Of a stretch of DNA of 64,000 nucleotides, positions 59,281 through 64,000 are shown one piece after another; position 1 is the first letter of the stretch, and each line of letters opens with the position of its first letter. Below the pieces are notes generated by a model. The model did no database searches, was not told the DNA's origin, and saw only the letters and a list, made by a program, of their open reading frames with translations. The translations under genes and the position numbers were made by a program. Origin of the DNA: Bradyrhizobium sp. LHD-71 (lineage in GTDB: Bacteria; Pseudomonadota; Alphaproteobacteria; Rhizobiales; Xanthobacteraceae); NCBI RefSeq assembly GCF_031157255.1, contig NZ_JAVIFX010000005.1, forward strand, positions 1 through 64,000, read 5' to 3'.

Positions 59281-61062
59281 CTACCATCGCATCCGCCCGG
59301 CCATGCGCCTGAAGTTCTGGATGAAGAGGTCGATAAACTCGGGATCGCCCTTCGCAAACCCCGCTTGTGCGAGAGCTGACTTCATCGAATCTGATTGCAG
59401 CTCGGACACGAGCTTTTCTGCATTGCTTTCGTGCCAGCCAACCCGGCCGACCGACATCCAGGCCCATCCGTTGCGAGGCTCGCCTGCAAGCTCCTGCTGA
59501 ACGCTCGCCTTATCGTTGCGCTCAAGGTGAGCGAGTGAGCCCAACATTTCGAAGCGCTCGAACATTAGTTCAAAATCCGGCGTCAGACCGGCGAAGCTCT
59601 TATGCCACTCCGAGAACAATGTGAGTAGGTGATCGCTGAGAGGCGTCTTACGCTTTTCCAATCCCTCTATCTGCTTCCACGCATCATTTTCCGTGCCTTT
59701 CCATGCCCACAGAAACAGCGCTTGGACGGCGCGGACCGGCTCGCGATGTTGCCGGTCGATCACGGCGTCGAAGAGCCGATGCAGCGCCTTCCATCGCCCA
59801 GCGCGGGTCAGCCCAAGCCCGTATGCGGTGAAGACGAGCACCGCCGGATAGGATCGAAGACCAAGGAAAACCGTTAGCCCGCCGCCAATCTTCTCGGCCT
59901 GAGCGTAAAGGCTGCGGATTATGTCGAGGACCAGCGATAGTTCACTGTCATCGCCCCATCTGCCGAGCACGCCCGTCATGCACACAAGCGCTTCTGTTGC
60001 GGATTCATATCTGCGCACATATGCACGAAATACCGCCTGATCCCAACTTCCTGGCACCGCGAACTCCGCGCCGTCAAGCCGGGTGCTTAGGCGCTGAGTT
60101 TCCTGCGTAAGTAGCTCATCCAGTTGAATTCGGTGCTCTGGTTTAGCGAGAAGGCGTTTCGCGCTGCTTACCAGAAGTTCGATACTAAGAGGGTTCTGGC
60201 GATGACTTTGCTCAAGCGTTTCGATGCGCTGGTGGAGTGCGCGGAAAAAACTGTCTGCATCGGAAATTGGAATCACGCGAGCGCGGCGATGATCGACAAG
60301 CGCACGTGCGCCATTGCCGGGATTGCCGCGCGATGCCCAGAAGACGGAGTAGCGGCGGTTCGGTGCGCGAAGAAACGCTGCCCGCAAGGCATGATCCCAT
60401 TCGCCCGACCAGCCGCAAACAATCAGGCCGTGTTCGTCCAGAATTCGGTCCAGAAGCGCATCGTACTGCGCAGGGTAGCCGCTCAACTCTGCTTCAGTGT
60501 TGAGAATGCGGGCATCCTTGTAATCGCCATGGAGCTTGAGGATGTAGCAGGCGCTGTGCGTGATCGGCTCCGCGCCGTTCAGCGCATCGACTGACGAAAC
60601 GACAGTGGGCTCGATTCCGCGTTCGCGCAGCGCGTTCTCCATCAGCCGGTCGAAATTCGTCGTAACGATCACACGGATATAGCCGCCGCGCACCAGGTCC
60701 GCGATGGCATGATGCGCCGCCGTCGGTATCTTCCGGCCCTCCTCGCGGTCTTCCTCGGTCGGCTCGATATAGCTGTGCAGGATGGAGCGGCGTTCTTCAG
60801 GCGACGAGGCCAGTTGCTCAAGAAGGGTCGAGTAATTTGGCTCTTCGCCCGTCTTTTCCCGATACCATGCCGCCCAGTCGATCTGATCCTGAACTCCTTG
60901 TGCGAGCGCAACGCGCCGAATGAGGTCAAGCGTGATTTCCCAGCCGGTCGGAATCTCTGCGGCGCGCGACAGGCCGGAGCCGAGAAGCACAGCGAAGACG
61001 CCCTTGTTCTCGTAGATAGAAAAAGCAAGCTGCGTCAGGGGATCATTCGTCAAAAGGGTCAT
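59281..61062 (-). CDS. SIR2-domain protein (putative NAD+-depleting defence effector)
   Basis: 593 residues. N-terminal SIR2 domain: LLGSGLSRAAEIPTGW (G28-G30 NAD loop), VTTNFDRLMENAL (134-138), LKLHGDYKDARILNT with H178 as catalytic His, and VCGWSGEWDHALR (217-226). The remaining about 340 residues are helical (VLDIIRSLYAQAEKIGGG, LHRLFDAVIDRQHREPVRAV) without a named domain. This layout matches bacterial SIR2 NADases used in abortive infection rather than protein deacetylases, as no zinc cysteines are seen. The ATG at 61062 lies inside the endonuclease gene, overlapping by 20 bases, so it is translationally coupled to the restriction enzyme. Confidence 0.88.
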   Translation of the reverse strand: MTLLTNDPLTQLAFSIYENKGVFAVLLGSGLSRAAEIPTGWEITLDLIRRVALAQGVQDQIDWAAWYREKTGEEPNYSTLLEQLASSPEERRSILHSYIEPTEEDREEGRKIPTAAHHAIADLVRGGYIRVIVTTNFDRLMENALRERGIEPTVVSSVDALNGAEPITHSACYILKLHGDYKDARILNTEAELSGYPAQYDALLDRILDEHGLIVCGWSGEWDHALRAAFLRAPNRRYSVFWASRGNPGNGARALVDHRRARVIPISDADSFFRALHQRIETLEQSHRQNPLSIELLVSSAKRLLAKPEHRIQLDELLTQETQRLSTRLDGAEFAVPGSWDQAVFRAYVRRYESATEALVCMTGVLGRWGDDSELSLVLDIIRSLYAQAEKIGGGLTVFLGLRSYPAVLVFTAYGLGLTRAGRWKALHRLFDAVIDRQHREPVRAVQALFLWAWKGTENDAWKQIEGLEKRKTPLSDHLLTLFSEWHKSFAGLTPDFELMFERFEMLGSLAHLERNDKASVQQELAGEPRNGWAWMSVGRVGWHESNAEKLVSELQSDSMKSALAQAGFAKGDPEFIDLFIQNFRRMAGRMRW

Positions 61063-62152
61063 GACTTACCCGCACGAGCTTCTGCCACAATGCCACAGCC
61101 TCCGGCGAAGCCTCCACTGCCACAAGACGCTGATGGATGAAGCGCACTGCCTGACCTGCCGCTACAGGCTTCGGCTCGCCGCTCCAGAAGAGCGCTTGGT
61201 CCACGAACATTGGCCATCCTTGAAAAAGTGTAAGGCCGATGCCAAAGCCGTGGGCCCATTCATTCAGCGCTTTCCGGTCTAAGCGCTCCTGCTGCTCGGA
61301 AACCATGACAACGGCGGCCTCGCGAACGCCAAGGTCAACGCACTTCTTGCCGAATATCTGCACGTCTGCCGCAGTAACCGGCTTGTCGCGCACTTCGAGT
61401 GCCTTCTCCCATGCATCAGGATTCGTGGCTGAACGCACGCAGACATCGCCCGGATACTTGCGGCTGGGATCATTGATACGACCACTCTCAACGCGGGTTG
61501 GCCCCGCAACCGCGTCCATCAGTCCGGCTACGACAGCCTGCGCGCGCCTGCCGCCTTCCGAATTGTCGAGCACAAGCCGAATAATTGCGGACGTGAGTGC
61601 ATCAGGCGCAATGGCGGCCTCGCCCCCGAAATCGAGATAGCGCGGCTGGTACTTAAGGCGCACGGCTATGAAAGCCCGCAACGCGTCACGCGCCGGGGCC
61701 TCACTCGAGAGGCCGTCCAGCTCGCGGACAAGCTCCACCATGTAGTTGAATGCGGCACGGGCACCGGCATGAACGGGCGTGCCATCATCGAGCCTCGTCA
61801 TCCGGAAATACGGCTGATTGTTCAGCGGCTCGCGCCCGGTGACGCCTATGTTGAATCCGAGTTCGGCAGCAAGAGGAACAAGCACGCCATGACAAAGGAT
61901 GCGGGCGGAAAACGCATTGGGATTGTCTTTTGCGTGCGTGGGCTTGATGGCAAACAGATCGGCCCTCCGGTCTGCAGCCTTGGCAAGCATCGCCGTTCCC
62001 AGGAAAGCGATGTGTGTCGCGGAGACGCCGTCTGCACATAGCTGCGACAAGCGTTCAACCTTCCCGATCCAGACTGGATCGGCCTCGCCCGCAGCCGCGC
62101 GGGCAGCTTCCTCGCGCACGATGGAAGCCGCCAGGCTGTTGTCAATTTTCAT
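61043..62152 (-). CDS. Putative type II restriction endonuclease (SacI-like family)
   Basis: 369 residues. I assign it to the SacI-type endonucleases from the segments FSARILCHGVLVPLAAELGFNIGVTGREPLNNQPYF and RKYPGDVCVRS. The latter, with D and the downstream ALEVRDKPVTAAD (E-V-x-D/K), looks like a PD-(D/E)xK core: GDV...EVRDK. It sits divergent from a C5-cytosine methyltransferase and is preceded by a small HTH gene, the usual C-R/M layout. If it is a true SacI isoschizomer it would cut GAGCTC; that specificity is inferred only. It overlaps the HTH gene upstream by 11 bases and the SIR2 gene downstream by 20. Confidence 0.7.
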   Translation of the reverse strand: MKIDNSLAASIVREEAARAAAGEADPVWIGKVERLSQLCADGVSATHIAFLGTAMLAKAADRRADLFAIKPTHAKDNPNAFSARILCHGVLVPLAAELGFNIGVTGREPLNNQPYFRMTRLDDGTPVHAGARAAFNYMVELVRELDGLSSEAPARDALRAFIAVRLKYQPRYLDFGGEAAIAPDALTSAIIRLVLDNSEGGRRAQAVVAGLMDAVAGPTRVESGRINDPSRKYPGDVCVRSATNPDAWEKALEVRDKPVTAADVQIFGKKCVDLGVREAAVVMVSEQQERLDRKALNEWAHGFGIGLTLFQGWPMFVDQALFWSGEPKPVAAGQAVRFIHQRLVAVEASPEAVALWQKLVRVSHDPFDE

Positions 62153-62387
62153 GCGCTGCGCCCCCCGGCCGGTCTGCCAGCTCTAGAAGATCGCCGGGCT
62201 TGCACTCAAGCGCGATGCACAGCTTTTCAATGGTGCTGAGACGGGTGTTGTAGGTGTGACGGGAAGCAAGGGACTCAAGGGTAGCGCGGGCGAGGCCCGT
62301 CCGCTTGGCGAGAAGCTCATAGGTCATGCGCACGCCTGTCCGGCGGCGATAGCTCTCCATCGCTTCGCGAAGCTTTACCCTCAGCAC
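62142..62387 (-). CDS. Small XRE-type HTH controller of the restriction-modification system
   Basis: 81-residue protein, mostly one HTH: MTYELLAKRTGLARATLESLASR then HTYNTRLSTIEKLCIALECKPGDLLEL, typical of Cro/CI-like controllers. The frame is open further up, but GTG 62387 starts the conserved LRVKLREAMESYRRRTG helix and lies just below the palindrome at 62402. It overlaps the endonuclease gene by 11 bases. Likely a C-protein-like regulator that times endonuclease (and SIR2) expression. Confidence 0.85.
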   Translation of the reverse strand: MLRVKLREAMESYRRRTGVRMTYELLAKRTGLARATLESLASRHTYNTRLSTIEKLCIALECKPGDLLELADRPGGAAHEN

Positions 62388-62401
62388 GTTCGCCCCAAAA
62401 A

Positions 62402-62418
62402 TTGTATTGACAATACAA
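62402..62418. promoter_or_regulatory. Operator palindrome in the R-M divergent promoter region
   Basis: Perfect 7-bp inverted repeat TTGTATT/AATACAA with a GAC centre, 15 bases upstream of the controller start and 70 bases before the methyltransferase start. It contains TTGACA (62407-62412) on the + strand. Position and symmetry fit a C-box bound by the HTH protein. Confidence 0.7.
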
Positions 62419-62488
62419 GGTCTATTGACTACCCTTCCTATATGTGGGGGAATTTTACTCGATTCGCCCAAGGGATAGGAGCATTGTT

Positions 62489-63760
62489 TTGGGAGCACGC
62501 AAGCGTACCGCGATCAGTCTTTACACCGGCGTCGGCGGACTCGATTTCGGGTTCGAGGCGGCGGGTTTTGATACGGTTGCGGCCGTCGAGCTTGATGCTG
62601 CTTCATGCCGCGCCGTGCGCCTTAACCGTCCCAAATGGGGCCTGATGGAAGGCGACATTCACGACATCACCTCTGAAAGGATTTTGGCGACCGCCGGTCT
62701 TGAGCCGGGCGAGGCCGATGTGCTGATAGGCGGCCCGCCCTGCCAGCCGTTCTCTAAGTCCTCGTATTGGGTCAATGGCGACGCGCTCAGGCTTGACGAT
62801 CCCCGCGCCGACACGCTCACCGCCTATCTGCGCGTTCTGCGCGATGTGCGCCCTAAGGCGTTCCTGCTCGAGAACGTCTACGGTCTTGTCTATAAAGGCA
62901 AGGATGAGGGACTGCGGCATCTGCTGACCGGTATCGAGCAGATCAATCGCGAGACGGGTACAAACTACACCGTGAGCTGGAAGATGCTTAACGCAGCTCA
63001 TTATGGCGTGCCGCAGAATCGCGAACGAGTGTTTCTTATCGGCAGCCGTGACGGCGCGTCCTTTCAGTTTCCAGCCGCAACTCACTGCAGCGCTGAAGAG
63101 CATTCGTTGCTGGACGATCGCGAGCCGTACAGGACGGCTTGGGATGCGATCGGCGACCTGCCGCGCCTCCCGAATGAGCCTTCGCTCGAAGTAGGCGGCA
63201 AATGGGGCGACCTGCTTCCAACCATCCCGGAAGGCCAGAACTATCTGTGGCACACCAATCGCGGCGGCGGAGCGCAACTGTTTGGTTGGCGCACGCGCTA
63301 CTGGAGTTTTCTGCTTAAGCTCGCGAAGGACCAGCCGTCCTGGACTATCCAGGCTCAACCGGGTTCAGCTATTGGGCCGTTCCATTGGATGAACCGCAAG
63401 CTCTCGGTACAGGAGATGTGCCGTCTGCAAACGTTCCCTGATGGTCTTTCGTTTGAATGCGGGCGGACAGACGTGCAGAGGATGCTCGGCAACGCCGTGC
63501 CATCCTTGCTGGCTGAAGTCCTTGCGCGTGAAATCCGTCGTCAGCTTCTTGGCGACAAGAAAAGCCTTGGCGCGCTCAAGCTCATCGCGCCGGTCCGTCA
63601 CCCTGTACCCGCACCCGAGCGCCTTGCCCGATTGCCTGCCAAATACAAAAGCCTGATCGCTGATCATGCCGACCATCCGGGCGAAGGGCGCTTGCAGGCT
63701 CGGAAAAAGCAGGCGAAGGAGGCGGAGACGCTGCCGCTGCTGCCTGCCGCTGCGGAGTGA
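62489..63760 (+). CDS. C5-cytosine DNA methyltransferase (Dcm/M.SacI type)
   Basis: 423 residues with the ordered m5C motifs: I SLYTGVGGLDFGFEAAGF, II VAAVELDAASCRAVRLN, IV GGPPCQPFSKSS (catalytic Cys), VI LLENVYGL, VIII QNRERVFLIGS, IX KLSVQEMCRLQTFPDG and X RMLGNAVPSLLAEVL. The region between VIII and IX is the target-recognition domain. I choose TTG 62489 because AGGAG lies seven bases before it; the frame is open from a GTG at 62444. Protects host DNA from the divergent endonuclease. A hairpin terminator follows at 63798. Confidence 0.95.
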   Translation: MGARKRTAISLYTGVGGLDFGFEAAGFDTVAAVELDAASCRAVRLNRPKWGLMEGDIHDITSERILATAGLEPGEADVLIGGPPCQPFSKSSYWVNGDALRLDDPRADTLTAYLRVLRDVRPKAFLLENVYGLVYKGKDEGLRHLLTGIEQINRETGTNYTVSWKMLNAAHYGVPQNRERVFLIGSRDGASFQFPAATHCSAEEHSLLDDREPYRTAWDAIGDLPRLPNEPSLEVGGKWGDLLPTIPEGQNYLWHTNRGGGAQLFGWRTRYWSFLLKLAKDQPSWTIQAQPGSAIGPFHWMNRKLSVQEMCRLQTFPDGLSFECGRTDVQRMLGNAVPSLLAEVLAREIRRQLLGDKKSLGALKLIAPVRHPVPAPERLARLPAKYKSLIADHADHPGEGRLQARKKQAKEAETLPLLPAAAE

Positions 63761-63797
63761 GCTAGTACTTCGGCACAGAGGTTTTGACCGGTTGGAC

Positions 63798-63817
63798 GGG
63801 CGGAACGTGCTCCGCCC
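63798..63817 (+). terminator. Hairpin terminator after the methyltransferase gene
   Basis: Perfect 7-bp stem GGGCGGA/TCCGCCC with a 6-base loop, followed by TAGTTATTG. 37 bases after the methyltransferase stop and before the next gene. Confidence 0.6.
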
Positions 63818-63881
63818 TAGTTATTGTGGAATATGCGCGGCCCGGATGGGTCCGATCATGCGGAATGTAAGGGGGAACGAC

Positions 63882-64000
63882 GTGGGAAAAACAGAAGAGC
63901 CGAAGGAATACGTCGTCTTCCCTGAGGAAGCCATCAAATATCTACCCGAAGAATGGAAGAAACACCTCTATGCGCTCAAAGAAGAGGGACAAGGCGTCCT
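63882..64000 (+). CDS. Partial hypothetical gene at the right edge
   Basis: Open frame running out of the window. GTG 63882 has AGGGGG nine bases upstream; an in-frame ATG at 63858 is an alternative. The visible 39 residues are charged (TEEPKEYVVFPEEAIKYLPE then WKKHLYALKEEG). No family is recognised. Same strand as the methyltransferase but after a terminator-like hairpin. Confidence 0.55.
   Translation, partial: MGKTEEPKEYVVFPEEAIKYLPEEWKKHLYALKEEGQGV

Noticed and set aside
1-64000. CRISPR arrays, tRNA and rRNA genes, complete insertion sequences
   Set aside because: I looked for regularly spaced repeats, cloverleaf-like sequences and transposase motifs on both strands and saw none that I could support. 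A tRNA scan and IS search would settle this.

Overview
The window looks like chromosome from an alphaproteobacterium of the Hyphomicrobiales (Bradyrhizobium, Mesorhizobium or relatives). The clues are high GC, a Bug/TctC binding protein, several Liv-, Dpp- and Pot-type ABC importers, a MASE1 histidine kinase with a FixJ-type regulator, a GAAC-N7-GAAC LexA box, and a remnant of a RepABC-type partition protein. This placement rests on gene content only; no rRNA or tRNA gene was seen.

Layout. (1) 0-7 kb: housekeeping and regulatory genes. These are the end of a Bug binding protein, a Bug remnant, two small secreted proteins, a NhaD-type Na+/H+ antiporter divergent from a MASE1 histidine kinase/FixJ-like regulator pair, and a small membrane protein. 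(2) 7-41.6 kb: a large catabolic cluster. It holds a luciferase-like monooxygenase, an amidohydrolase, two MmgE/PrpD proteins, a fumarate-reductase-like flavoprotein, a Liv importer, two isochorismatase-fold hydrolases, a PCMH-type FAD oxidase, a dihydropyrimidinase-like hydrolase, a PEP-mutase/isocitrate-lyase enzyme, a Dpp importer with fused ATPases, an acetoacetate-decarboxylase-like protein, an alpha/beta hydrolase, a GntR/FCD regulator, a PaaK-like CoA ligase, a fused indolepyruvate:ferredoxin oxidoreductase, a cupin protein, and three paralogous peptide-type binding proteins. (3) 42.8-49.1 kb: a second operon with a dihydropyrimidinase, a Pot-type ABC importer and a beta-propeller protein. 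(4) 49.1-53 kb: a small LexA-box gene followed by gene remnants (RepB-like, PPOX, alpha/beta hydrolase joined to IclR) around an intact TetR regulator and quinone reductase. (5) 53-64 kb: a mobile-element and defence block. It holds a frameshifted ardC antirestriction gene, a metallophosphoesterase-TPR-Hsp90-like ATPase operon, a SIR2 gene translationally coupled to a SacI-like restriction endonuclease, a small HTH controller, a divergent C5-cytosine methyltransferase, and a partial gene at the right edge.

How the genes work together. In region 2, seven gaps hold a near-identical element (consensus AACTGTCAACAGTT, arms AACTGT/ACAGTT). Each lies at the head of an operon or between divergent operons from 13.8 to 39.9 kb. 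The only transcription factor among these operons is the GntR/FCD protein at 30.7 kb, so I infer one local regulon covering uptake (Liv and Dpp systems, three binding proteins) and breakdown of a nitrogen-containing, probably cyclic or aromatic, acid. In region 5, the Hsp90-like protein keeps the ATPase residues of true Hsp90 and is translationally coupled to a TPR-like protein, as in eukaryotic Hsp90/TPR co-chaperone pairs. Next to a metallophosphoesterase, a SIR2 NADase candidate and a restriction-modification system, this is the best candidate here for an undescribed defence system.
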